Shown here piece by piece: positions 35,521 through 43,444 of a stretch of DNA of 64,000 nucleotides. Location of the stretch: contig NZ_CDGG01000001.1 in NCBI RefSeq assembly GCF_000821065.1, positions 2,108,001-2,172,000 of the forward strand, in the 5' to 3' direction. A program made the translations under genes and the position numbers. The notes beneath the pieces were generated by a model. That model searched no databases, had not been told where the DNA came from, and saw nothing but the letters and a program-made list of their open reading frames with translations. Source of the stretch: Oceanobacillus oncorhynchi. GTDB lineage: Bacteria; Bacillota; Bacilli; Bacillales; Amphibacillaceae. Within the stretch, counting starts at the first letter, position 1; the number at the start of each line of letters is the position of its first letter.

Positions 35521-35737
35521 AAATATAGAAAACAAGGTAAACAGAAAAGGCTCCAAATACAATAATATAAAAAAGTATTTTAGCAAGTGTCGGCTTCTTG
35601 TAACAATCGTAAATTGCAGGTACAGTAATTAAAAAAAGTGCAATAATCATAGTTGCTGTATTTAAGAAAAAAGTAATTAAAATCCCTGCAATAATAAATA
35701 AAACCCCTGATATAATATTCTCTTTCCTATTTATCAT
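35519..35737 (-). CDS. Small membrane protein of unknown function
   Basis: The 72-residue protein is almost wholly hydrophobic, with two or three predicted helices (7-27, 28-45, 52-71) and a basic N-terminus. I do not recognise a family. A GGGGTGACTT site precedes the ATG. It lies 28 bases after the hydratase gene on the same strand and may be co-transcribed. Confidence 0.5.
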   Translation of the reverse strand: MINRKENIISGVLFIIAGILITFFLNTATMIIALFLITVPAIYDCYKKPTLAKILFYIIVFGAFSVYLVFYI

Positions 35738-35765
35738 AAGTCACCCCATATTCTCTATATCACGC

Positions 35766-36536
35766 TTAAATCAAGGTTATTTTCACACTGCCAATATCAC
35801 GGTAGCTGGCAAGATATTCACCTGCTTCTGCTTCAAATGGCGAAATAAATGTTCCAGAAGAAACCACCATGCCTTTTTGCAAAGACAAGTTATGACTGGC
35901 TAATTTCTCCACAAGCCATTTAACCGCATTGACAGGATTATCTAATACCGCATCAGAGCATCCGGTATGTGTTGTTTTTCCATTATATTTTAAATCGAGA
36001 TCAATTGCACCGAGCTTTTCTATGCTGGGAGAAGGAACAGGGCTGCCTGTAACTATTCTGCCTGTTGCTGTATTGTCAGATAGCAAATCCATTAATGAAA
36101 AATTCGGGAACCAGTTGATATATCTTGCATCTGGAATTTCAATTCCCGGAGCAACAGAAGTTTTTTCGATGATTTCCTGAACATCTGCGTTGTTTGAGAT
36201 ATCTTCATTGATGAAAAACATCAATTCAGGTTCAATCAAGGGAGAGAATAAATGGGATAGGGCATACTCAGCATCTCCCTGTAACACTTGTGATGTCAGA
36301 ATGGTTCCGTAGGCAGGCTCGTGTGTATCAGCAATTGCCTGTGTTTCTTTGCTGGTCATACTGATTTTATAGCCCGCGACCGAATCACCCTCCTGAACAC
36401 GTTTGTTAATAAACGCATGTTGCACTTGATATGCTTCATCTTCGCTGATTGTATAGTTTTCACGAATAAATGAAACGGGCTTATGCGCCTCGTAAGCTGT
36501 TTCGATATGTGCTAAAATTTCGGGAATAACGCTCAT
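35766..36536 (-). CDS. 2-keto-4-pentenoate hydratase family (FAH superfamily) enzyme
   Basis: The 256-residue protein has the hydratase pattern 'VAGYKISMTSKETQ', metal ligands in 'LIEPELMFFINED' and 'APGIEIPDARY', 'DNTATGRIVTGS' and 'VSSGTFISPFEAEAGE'. Members add water to 2-oxo-4-enoates (aromatic meta-cleavage products) or decarboxylate related acids. No aromatic pathway genes are nearby, so the substrate is open. AAGGAG precedes the ATG. A terminator separates it from the upstream oxidase gene. Confidence 0.85.
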   Translation of the reverse strand: MSVIPEILAHIETAYEAHKPVSFIRENYTISEDEAYQVQHAFINKRVQEGDSVAGYKISMTSKETQAIADTHEPAYGTILTSQVLQGDAEYALSHLFSPLIEPELMFFINEDISNNADVQEIIEKTSVAPGIEIPDARYINWFPNFSLMDLLSDNTATGRIVTGSPVPSPSIEKLGAIDLDLKYNGKTTHTGCSDAVLDNPVNAVKWLVEKLASHNLSLQKGMVVSSGTFISPFEAEAGEYLASYRDIGSVKITLI

Positions 36537-36579
36537 GCTTAAAATCTCCTTATAGCTTTTTCATAATATTATATGATTA

Positions 36580-36618
36580 TGATGAAAGAAAAGAGCGTCT
36601 CCGTCAAGAGGCCGCTCT
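36580..36618 (-). terminator. Terminator of the metNP-oxidase operon
   Basis: On the minus strand, AGAGCGGCCTC and GGAGACGCTCT pair around a five-base loop and are followed by TTTCTTTC. Confidence 0.78.
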
Positions 36619-36628
36619 GTATATATAC

Positions 36629-37774
36629 TTAGTTATCAGCAGCAATTTTCAATGTGAGCTGCTTTACTTCTTCTATTGTCTTAGCTCCAGATAATGCCAT
36701 CGATACAGCAACTTCTTGCGCAAGGTTAGCGAATATCTTCTGAACGCCTGCTTCTCCCTGAAGTGCAAGCGCGTAGGTATACGGACGCCCAAATAAAATC
36801 GCATCTGCGCCAAGCGCCAGGGCTTTGATGACATCTGCTCCCCGGCGGATGCCGCTATCAAGCAGCAAGGGGAAATCTGGACCAACAGCTTCGCGTATAG
36901 CTGGTAATGCTTCCAGACTTGGTATGATTCCGTCCATTTGTCTGCCGCCATGATTGGAGACAATAATCCCGTCTATTCCGGCTTTTATTGCTTGTTTTGC
37001 ATCTTCAGGATGAAGGATGCCTTTTAGAAAAATTGGCAGCTTCGTACGTTGACGTAATGCCGTTATATTGTCCCAATGAAGGGATGGGTGATGAAGGTTT
37101 TCAATAATTGATTCAACTTCATCCTGTCCATCCTTTAAGCCTTCTTGAAATGCAGGATCCTGGACATAGTTTGCTTTTCCATACCCTTTTTTCAATGGGG
37201 AGTACTGATGCCTCATATCATCTTCACGCCACCCGAGAATCATAGTATCCACGGTGACCACTATCGCTTCATATCCGGCTTTTTCTGCGCGTTCTGCCAT
37301 ACTGTAGGAAATAGCATCATTATTGGACCAGTATAATTGAAACCATTTTGGTCCATGAGGAACAGCTTCCGAGACTTCTTCGATAGATCTTGCTGTAACA
37401 GTGCTTTGAATGTATGGAATATTCATCGAAGCCGCAACATTTGCAATGGCAAAGTCAGGTTCTTCATGAACCATTTTTAAATGTCCTATCGGAGCGACCA
37501 TTAATGGGGAAGCATATTCTTTTCCTAAAATACGTATAGATGTGTCTACTTCGGAGACATTACGTAAAAACCTGGGAATAATCGAATATTTCTCAAAGGC
37601 TTCTCTGTTTTTTCTTAACGTTTCTTCCCCGCCGGCACCAGAGCGGATGTGGCCAAATACTTCTGCCGGCAGGGCATGCTTTGCTGCAGCTTCAAGCTGT
37701 GCAGTGCCAATTGGAAAGGAATCTTGTATGGTTATATGCTCTAAGAAAGAGCCTTTCTTGGATGAGGTTGTCAT
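36629..37774 (-). CDS. FMN-dependent alpha-hydroxy-acid oxidase/dehydrogenase (lactate oxidase-like)
   Basis: This 381-residue TIM-barrel flavoprotein retains the family residues: K251 in FLKGI, catalytic H275 and R278 in SNHGGRQMDG, D306-G308-R310 in LLDSGIRRG, and the phosphate-binding FGRPY. It oxidises an L-2-hydroxy acid to a 2-oxo acid. Relatives are lactate and glycolate oxidases. It lies 14 bases after metP under the SAM riboswitch, so the substrate may be methionine-related (for example 2-hydroxy-4-methylthiobutanoate); this is inference. GGAGG precedes the ATG. Confidence 0.88.
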   Translation of the reverse strand: MTTSSKKGSFLEHITIQDSFPIGTAQLEAAAKHALPAEVFGHIRSGAGGEETLRKNREAFEKYSIIPRFLRNVSEVDTSIRILGKEYASPLMVAPIGHLKMVHEEPDFAIANVAASMNIPYIQSTVTARSIEEVSEAVPHGPKWFQLYWSNNDAISYSMAERAEKAGYEAIVVTVDTMILGWREDDMRHQYSPLKKGYGKANYVQDPAFQEGLKDGQDEVESIIENLHHPSLHWDNITALRQRTKLPIFLKGILHPEDAKQAIKAGIDGIIVSNHGGRQMDGIIPSLEALPAIREAVGPDFPLLLDSGIRRGADVIKALALGADAILFGRPYTYALALQGEAGVQKIFANLAQEVAVSMALSGAKTIEEVKQLTLKIAADN

Positions 37775-37788
37775 ATTTTTTCCTCCAA

Positions 37789-38451
37789 TTAATCTTTTTT
37801 CAATCGTTCGGCGAGTCGGTTTCCAAGAGACTGAAGACCTTGAACGATAATAACGAGCATAATAACCGTAACGTACATGACGTCTGTTTCATAACGCAAG
37901 TGTCCAAATCGGTAAGCTAAGTCACCCAGGCCTCCAGCGCCGACTAATCCGGCCATAGCAGTTGCCCCGATAAGGCTGATTGTTGCGATGGTTAATGCAA
38001 GAACAATGGCTGGTCTCGCTTCACGCAGCATCACATTCCAAATAATTTGATGTGTCTTTACTCCCATCGCTCGATATGCTTCGATAACACCTTGGTTGAC
38101 CTCTAACAGGGAGGATTCAATCAGTCTGGCGATATAAGGAGCTGCATTGACAACGAGCGGCACAATAACTCCTTTTACACCAATGGTTACACCTACAATC
38201 AATTTGGTGAAAGGAAGCATAAAGAATAAAAGAATAATAAATGGAATGGACCGGATGACGTTAATCAGCAGGTTTAAAGACTGATAAACAAACTTATTTT
38301 GCAAGGGTTGTCCCGGACGTGTCAAAACTAATAGAATAGCTAAAATAACGCCGATAATAACAGCGAAAAACAAAGAGATTAAAACCATTTGAAGAGTTTC
38401 TATTATGGCATCATAAAACTCTGAACCCCATTGATCAATAAATGCCTGCAT
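37789..38451 (-). CDS. metP: Methionine-type ABC transporter permease
   Basis: The 220-residue permease has five helices and a binding-protein-dependent transport loop with 'EAYRAMGVKTHQIIWNVMLREARPAIV'. This is the MetI/MetP type, matching the MetN-like ATPase encoded one base upstream. Normally a MetQ lipoprotein gene follows; here the next gene is the alpha-hydroxy-acid oxidase. It lies in the SAM-riboswitch operon. Import of methionine or an analogue is expected. Confidence 0.92.
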   Translation of the reverse strand: MQAFIDQWGSEFYDAIIETLQMVLISLFFAVIIGVILAILLVLTRPGQPLQNKFVYQSLNLLINVIRSIPFIILLFFMLPFTKLIVGVTIGVKGVIVPLVVNAAPYIARLIESSLLEVNQGVIEAYRAMGVKTHQIIWNVMLREARPAIVLALTIATISLIGATAMAGLVGAGGLGDLAYRFGHLRYETDVMYVTVIMLVIIVQGLQSLGNRLAERLKKD

Positions 38452-38452
38452 G

Positions 38453-39472
38453 TTAATTCACCCCCAATTCTTCTACTTCTACGCCTTGTTCTTTTAAGAA
38501 GGAGAGAGAATGTTCTACTTGATGCTCACTGCCAATCAAATGAACGACAAGGTTGCCGACAATGCCATTTTTTAATTCGATAATATTGGCAGTCAGAATA
38601 TTCGGCTCTACATAAAATTGCTGTGTTACCTTAGACAACAGCGGCTGACCTGTATTTTCACCAAGGAAGGTTAAACGAATTACTTTGCCTTCTAAATTCA
38701 ATTCATCAATTAAACGATCCGATAATTTTCGTTGTGAAATGGTATTTAAGAACTTTTTAGTCGTCGGCTGTTTAGGTTTTGTAAATAGTTCTATCGTCGA
38801 ACCTTGTTCAATGAGGTTTCCATTTTCAATAACATAGACATAATCGCATATTTTTTGGATAACGTTCATTTCGTGCGTGATTAATAGTATTGTGATCCCA
38901 AGCTCTGCATTAATTTTTAATAATAGTTCGAGAATGGAATTTGTCGTTTCTGGATCGAGTGCGCTGGTTGCCTCATCGCTCAGGAGGACCTGTGGCTCCT
39001 GTGACAGCGCCCTGGCAATAGCGACACGCTGCTTTTGACCGCCGGAAAGCTGGGAAGGATAAGCATCTTTTTTCTCAGATAAATCGACAATATCTAAGTA
39101 TTTCATGACTCTTTCCTTAACCTCTGCCTTCGGTACGCCGAGTAATTTTAATGGAATCGCAATGTTATCATAGACACTGGCAGTCCTTAATAAATTAAAA
39201 TGCTGAAAAATCATGCCGACCTTTTGTCTTGTTTGCCGGAGCTTTTCTTTTGACAGCTTCGTTAAGTCGGTTCCATCAATCCAAACCTTTCCTTTCGAAG
39301 GAGACTCCAGTAAATTGACACAGCGAATTAATGTACTTTTTCCTGCACCGCTGTAGCCGATTACGCCATGGATTTCTCCTTTATTGACAGAAATCGACAC
39401 ATCGTCCAGTGCAGTAACATCCTTTCCTTTTTTGGAGGGGAAAACTTTTGTGACATTCTCTAATTTGATCAT
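38453..39472 (-). CDS. metN: Methionine-type ABC transporter ATPase with NIL domain
   Basis: The 339-residue protein has Walker A GYSGAGKST (39-47), signature LSGGQKQRVAIARAL, Walker B VLLSDEATSALD and a C-terminal NIL domain (about 260-339), which binds methionine for trans-inhibition in known MetN proteins. ATG 39472 (MIKLENVTK) fits the family start; an in-frame ATG at 39499 would add nine residues. It is the first gene after the S-box leader. Confidence 0.93.
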   Translation of the reverse strand: MIKLENVTKVFPSKKGKDVTALDDVSISVNKGEIHGVIGYSGAGKSTLIRCVNLLESPSKGKVWIDGTDLTKLSKEKLRQTRQKVGMIFQHFNLLRTASVYDNIAIPLKLLGVPKAEVKERVMKYLDIVDLSEKKDAYPSQLSGGQKQRVAIARALSQEPQVLLSDEATSALDPETTNSILELLLKINAELGITILLITHEMNVIQKICDYVYVIENGNLIEQGSTIELFTKPKQPTTKKFLNTISQRKLSDRLIDELNLEGKVIRLTFLGENTGQPLLSKVTQQFYVEPNILTANIIELKNGIVGNLVVHLIGSEHQVEHSLSFLKEQGVEVEELGVN

Positions 39473-39560
39473 CTGCTGTTTTTCCTGCCTTTCTATCATT
39501 ATGCTGCAGTTGATAGGTAATATTGTTTGCAGCTGTCTTGTCAGAATCGATACAATTTCT

Positions 39561-39594
39561 AAAAAAGAGCCTCTCTAGGGTAAGAGAGGCTCGA
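39561..39594 (-). terminator. Expression-platform terminator of the SAM riboswitch
   Basis: On the minus strand, GAGCCTCTCTTA and TAGAGAGGCTC pair and are followed by TTTTTT, directly downstream of the aptamer. Confidence 0.9.
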
Positions 39595-39610
39595 AAATGT
39601 AATCTTATTT

Positions 39611-39714
39611 TCTGCTCTCATCTTTCAAGACGGGTGTCTTGCTGGAATTAGCACCTTTTTTTAAGGTTGCCGAGCTTCAACGGGCCAGTCCCTCAGCTGC
39701 TCTGGATAAGAGGT
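39611..39714 (-). ncRNA. SAM-I (S-box) riboswitch
   Basis: The minus strand shows the conserved S-box order: CTCTTATCCAGAGCAGCTGA, GGGACTGGCCC, TTGAAGCTCGGCAACC, GGTGCTAATTCCAGC and a closing GATGAGAG. The P1 arms CTCTTATC and GATGAGAG pair. With high S-adenosylmethionine the downstream terminator should form, switching off metNP and the oxidase gene. Confidence 0.96.
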
Positions 39715-39741
39715 GTGGTAGTAATTGAATTGTATTCTTTA

Positions 39742-39770
39742 AAAGTATCTTATTTTACAAGTTTCGTCAA
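39742..39770 (-). promoter_or_regulatory. Promoter of the S-box operon
   Basis: On the minus strand, TTGACG and TACTTT are 17 bases apart, with the predicted start about 20 bases before the aptamer. It lies just after the mtnE stop codon. Confidence 0.55.
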
Positions 39771-39773
39771 TAT

Positions 39774-40946
39774 TTATTTTTGAAACAGCTGCAGTTTCTC
39801 AATACGTCGAATAGCTTCGCGAATACGATTCTCTTCTACGAGTAATCCGACGCGTATATAACCTTCTCCATTCTTTCCGAAACCATTCCCGGCTGCAACG
39901 GCTACATCCGCCTCTTGTAATAAATAATCAGCAAATGTTTCACTTGTAAATGCCGCTGGTACAGGGAGCCAGGCAAAGAAAGAGCCTTTCGGTGCAGTGA
40001 CTTCCCAGCCGATACGTCTGCATTCTTCTATGAGAACATCTCTGCGCTGTTCATAGCGTTCCACAAGCGAGGTGACACAGCTTTGGTCCCCTAATAATGC
40101 TTCCGCAGCTGCCTTTTGAATAGCTGGGAAAAGACTGACAAATAAATGGTCCTGCAGAATATTAATCGCTTCGATCATATCTTTGTTGCCAGCAGCAAAA
40201 CCGACTCGCCAGCCGGCCATATTATAGGTTTTGGAAAGGGTGTACAGCTCAACGCCGACATCTTTCGCTCCTTTTGTCTGTAGGAAGCTTATTGGCTGAT
40301 AGCCGTCGAAACCGATGGCTCCATAAGCGAAATCATGAACAACACCGATATCATTTTCCTTCGCTAACGCAACGGTATCTTCAAAAAATTCTTTCGTTGC
40401 GACACCTCCGGTCGGGTTGTTTGGATAGTTGAGATATAATAGCTTGGCAAGTTTCTTTTGTTCCGGCGTCAGGGCAGCATAATCTGGTAAAAAATTGTTT
40501 TCCTCTAATAATGGAAACGTGTCATAAGTAACGTCTGCTAATGAAACACTGGACAAATAATCTGGATATCCAGGGTCTGGCAAGAGCATTAATTCGCCTT
40601 CATCCATAACAGCTAAAGGGAGTTCTGCCAAGCCAATTTTACTTCCGAACAAAATAGCAATTTCTGAAGCAGGATCTAAATCGACATTATATTCTCTTTT
40701 ATAAAACTGTGCTGCAGCCCCTTTTAATTCATCGGTACCGCGGAAAGGGGAATATTTATGGGCAGCCGGATTTTCGGCGCTTTCCTGAAGTGTACGGATA
40801 ATATGCGGCGGTGTCGGCTGATCCGGGTTGCCTTGTCCGAGATTGATAATATCTCTTCCTTCTTCCAGGGCTGCAGCGACTTTGCCGGCAAGGGATGCAA
40901 AAAATTGAGCAGGAAGCTTTTCTACACGACGGGATAACTTCATCAT
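39774..40946 (-). CDS. mtnE: Methionine-salvage aminotransferase MtnE
   Basis: The 390-residue fold-type I PLP enzyme has NYPNNPTG (173-180), D205/Y208, the PLP lysine K239 in TLSKTYNMAGWRVGF and R247. The sequence closely follows Bacillus MtnE (YkrV), e.g. 'INLGQGNPDQPTP' and 'HKYSPFRGTDELK'. MtnE transaminates 2-oxo-4-methylthiobutanoate to methionine in the salvage pathway. No other mtn genes are in the window; the S-box operon lies directly downstream on the same strand. AGAGG precedes the tandem ATG start. Confidence 0.9.
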   Translation of the reverse strand: MMKLSRRVEKLPAQFFASLAGKVAAALEEGRDIINLGQGNPDQPTPPHIIRTLQESAENPAAHKYSPFRGTDELKGAAAQFYKREYNVDLDPASEIAILFGSKIGLAELPLAVMDEGELMLLPDPGYPDYLSSVSLADVTYDTFPLLEENNFLPDYAALTPEQKKLAKLLYLNYPNNPTGGVATKEFFEDTVALAKENDIGVVHDFAYGAIGFDGYQPISFLQTKGAKDVGVELYTLSKTYNMAGWRVGFAAGNKDMIEAINILQDHLFVSLFPAIQKAAAEALLGDQSCVTSLVERYEQRRDVLIEECRRIGWEVTAPKGSFFAWLPVPAAFTSETFADYLLQEADVAVAAGNGFGKNGEGYIRVGLLVEENRIREAIRRIEKLQLFQK

Positions 40947-41200
40947 CTATCGACCTCTTTATACTAGTTTGTGAATTTTATAATTACATCTAATAGTATA
41001 AGTTTGCAGTGCGATTGTCTATAAAAAATATGAGAAAACAGCAAAACAAGGCAGGATGGGAATTTTTTCCGTGTCTCTTATTCATCCCTTTTTCCGTTGC
41101 ATTTCATATGTGAAAGTAGTAAGATAGAAATCGTGTCAAATTATGTTAAATAATTAGATAATTCCAAGAATTATTTGGTTTGGAGGTAGGAGGAATAAAA

Positions 41201-42538
41201 ATGAATACCAAACTGCGTATAGGAAATTATTTAGCAATTGCATTTATGTTATTTGCTTTATTTTTTGGAGCGGGGAACCTGATTTTCCCGGCACAGCTCG
41301 GACAATTATCAGGAGATAATATTACCCCGGCTACGATTGGCTTTTTAATCACTGGAGTAGGGTTGCCTTTTCTGGGTATTATGGCAATGGGCTTCTCTGG
41401 AAAAAATAATCTGCAGGAGCTTGCCAGCCGTGTCCATCCTGTTTATGGTCTTGGGTTTACGGCGTTACTTTACTTAACAATCGGACCATTCTTTGCAGCT
41501 CCAAGAACAGGAACAGTGGCTTATGAGGTTGGTATTGGTCCATATGTAAGCGAAGGATCTCAATCAACGGTTCTCTTGATTTTTACCGGAGTCTTTTTCT
41601 TAATTGCCCTGCTTGTCTCGTTATTTCCATCTAAAATTGTTGATAATATTGGGAAATTTTTAGCGCCAGTGTTGGTTGTTTTACTGCTTGTTTTATTGGC
41701 AGTTGCCCTCTTTAATCCGATGGGGACGATTCAGGCTCCAGAGGAAGCATACCAGACTTCCGCCTTTTTTATCGGATTTTTAGAAGGTTATAATACGATG
41801 GATGCTTTGGCAGCACTGGTATTTGGGATTATTATTATTAATGTTATCAAAGGGTTTGGAATTACAGATAATAATCAAATTCTCTCTGCGGTGACGAAGA
41901 TAGGCTTAACTTCGACAGCACTGCTGGTTATCATCTATGTAGGAATCTCTTACCTGGGTGCAACAAGTGTGACAGAATTAGGTGTATTGGAAAATGGAGG
42001 GCCTGTGTTAAGCGGTGCTGCAGCGTATTACTTCGGTACATTTGGAACGATTTTGCTGGCTGCTATTATTATATTAGCTTGTTTGACCACTGCTATTGGT
42101 CTGATTACAGCAAATGCAGAGTATTTCCATACCTTGTTTCCGGCGATTGCTTATAAGCCATGGGTATTCTTCTTTTCCATTTTAACTTTTGTCATAGCTA
42201 ACTTTGGTTTAGAAAATATTATTGCTTTTTCTACGCCGGTACTTATGTTCTTATATCCGCTGGCAATGGTATTAGTTTTGCTGACGTTCGTATCACCGTT
42301 TTTCAACCATTCACGTCTTGTCTACATCCCGACTATTGCAGTTACGTTCATATTTAGTATCATAGACGGTCTTGTAGCGCTTTATCAGTCATTAGAATTA
42401 GAGCTGCCTGGATGGTTAGATACGCTTATTGAGACACTAGGCGATACTCTTCCGCTTTATGCAGAAGGTTTGGGCTGGCTTTTGCCGGCAGTTATTGTCG
42501 CAGTTATTATGATTATTGTCTCGAAAGTAAAAAAATAA
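41201..42538 (+). CDS. brnQ: Branched-chain amino acid carrier (LIVCS family)
   Basis: The 445-residue protein has twelve hydrophobic helices and the LIVCS opening 'FMLFALFFGAGNLIFPAQLGQLSG', with 'FFAAPRTGTVAYEVGI' and 'LITANAEYFHTLFP' later. It takes up leucine, isoleucine and valine with Na+ or H+. ATG 41201 follows GTAGGAGGAAT; an upstream TTG at 41180 is rejected. No T-box or other leader element is visible in the 250 bases upstream. Confidence 0.95.
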   Translation: MNTKLRIGNYLAIAFMLFALFFGAGNLIFPAQLGQLSGDNITPATIGFLITGVGLPFLGIMAMGFSGKNNLQELASRVHPVYGLGFTALLYLTIGPFFAAPRTGTVAYEVGIGPYVSEGSQSTVLLIFTGVFFLIALLVSLFPSKIVDNIGKFLAPVLVVLLLVLLAVALFNPMGTIQAPEEAYQTSAFFIGFLEGYNTMDALAALVFGIIIINVIKGFGITDNNQILSAVTKIGLTSTALLVIIYVGISYLGATSVTELGVLENGGPVLSGAAAYYFGTFGTILLAAIIILACLTTAIGLITANAEYFHTLFPAIAYKPWVFFFSILTFVIANFGLENIIAFSTPVLMFLYPLAMVLVLLTFVSPFFNHSRLVYIPTIAVTFIFSIIDGLVALYQSLELELPGWLDTLIETLGDTLPLYAEGLGWLLPAVIVAVIMIIVSKVKK

Positions 42539-42542
42539 AATA

Positions 42543-42586
42543 AAACCTGGCTGTTGGATTTTTTTATCTAACAGCCAGGTTTTTTA
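42543..42586. terminator. Strong terminator after brnQ
   Basis: AAACCTGGCTGTT and AACAGCCAGGTTT pair perfectly and are followed by TTTT; the minus-strand reading also serves the TetR gene. Confidence 0.9.
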
Positions 42587-43171
42587 ATTATCATTTTTTC
42601 CTGCAATTCCGTAGAAAAACAACTTCATTAATTCTTCTGTCAGCGGAACGAGCTGTTCGATGGCATCTCCTTTTTGTAAATAATCGCTAAACATCTGAAG
42701 GTAGACGAAGATAGCTGTATCGCTGATAGCAGGATCAATAAAACCTTCATCCCTGCCCTGTTGAACGAGCTGCATCATTGCTGGAAGTGCCTTTTCCTGG
42801 TAGAGACGCTCGATAAAATTACCTGGTATTTTATATTGCTCCATCATATAATTGGAAAATTCTTCGTGTACATCATTTACGATTTGTGCTTCAGAGAAGA
42901 TAAGCTGCTTCATCTTCTCTTCATACGATATCGGCTTTTCAATGAGTTTATGATATATTTCCCACATTTGATTCGTATAGTAGACAAGCACTTCATGCAA
43001 TAATTTTTCCTTGCTATCAAAATAATTATAAATGGTTACCTGCGACACATTTGCTTCCTTTGCAATCTTTGAGATGGAAACCTTTTTGATGCCATTTTTT
43101 TTAAATAATGCTGCGCTTGTATTTAAAATCTTTTCTTTTTTGATTGATGTTCTGCGTTCAAATCCATCCAT
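42584..43171 (-). CDS. TetR-family repressor
   Basis: The 195-residue protein has an N-terminal TetR HTH (about 10-60: 'KILNTSAALFKKNGIKKVSISKIAKEANVSQVTIYNYFDSKEKLL') and an all-helical ligand domain. It diverges from an ABC exporter operon whose promoter carries two identical dyads, so it probably represses that operon and responds to its substrate. GGGGGTGACAGG precedes the ATG. Its upstream region is occupied by repeat copy R3. Confidence 0.9.
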   Translation of the reverse strand: MDGFERRTSIKKEKILNTSAALFKKNGIKKVSISKIAKEANVSQVTIYNYFDSKEKLLHEVLVYYTNQMWEIYHKLIEKPISYEEKMKQLIFSEAQIVNDVHEEFSNYMMEQYKIPGNFIERLYQEKALPAMMQLVQQGRDEGFIDPAISDTAIFVYLQMFSDYLQKGDAIEQLVPLTEELMKLFFYGIAGKNDN

Positions 43172-43189
43172 AGCCTGTCACCCCCGTAA

Positions 43190-43318
43190 TTATCACAGTG
43201 TAACTGGATGGGACTGGGACTGCGGTTACTCGCCCCACCGAAAACCATTGCGATTACTCGTCCCATCGTATAGAGCTGTGTGTCGAAAAGCCCTCACTGA
43301 ATAAGGTTTTACTTTATC
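43190..43318 (+). repeat. Dispersed hairpin element, copy R3 (A module plus C remnant)
   Basis: CAGTGTAACTGG, GGGACTGCGGTTACTCGCCC, CCGAAAACCATTGCGATTAC and CCCATCG match the reverse strand of copy R5 in order. The end, CACTGAATAAGG followed by TTTTACTTTAT, matches the 3' arm of the C module, but the B module is missing. It begins about 20 bases from the tetR start. Confidence 0.85.
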
Positions 43319-43335
43319 ATATCACATTTAGAAAT

Positions 43336-43359
43336 GAAATATAAATATAATAATATTTC
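43336..43359. promoter_or_regulatory. TetR operator 1
   Basis: GAAATAT and ATATTTC are separated by ten bases, just upstream of the -35 box at 43368. Confidence 0.65.
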
Positions 43360-43367
43360 AAAACTTA

Positions 43368-43396
43368 TTGACGTAAAATTATTTTATCTATATTAT
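43368..43396 (+). promoter_or_regulatory. Promoter of the ABC exporter operon
   Basis: TTGACG at 43368-43373 and TATTAT at 43391-43396 have a 17-base spacer. Confidence 0.75.
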
Positions 43397-43420
43397 GAAA
43401 TATATCAGGTTAAATATTTC
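43397..43420. promoter_or_regulatory. TetR operator 2
   Basis: A second GAAATAT-N10-ATATTTC dyad has arms and spacing identical to operator 1. It directly abuts the -10 box and covers the start site. Confidence 0.7.
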
Positions 43421-43444
43421 AAAACTTTCAGGGGAGGATTTCTT

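Noticed and set aside
40947..41200. Possible T-box or leucine-responsive leader before brnQ
   Set aside because: No T-box motif (AGGGTGGNACCGCG-like) or terminator/antiterminator pair could be found.
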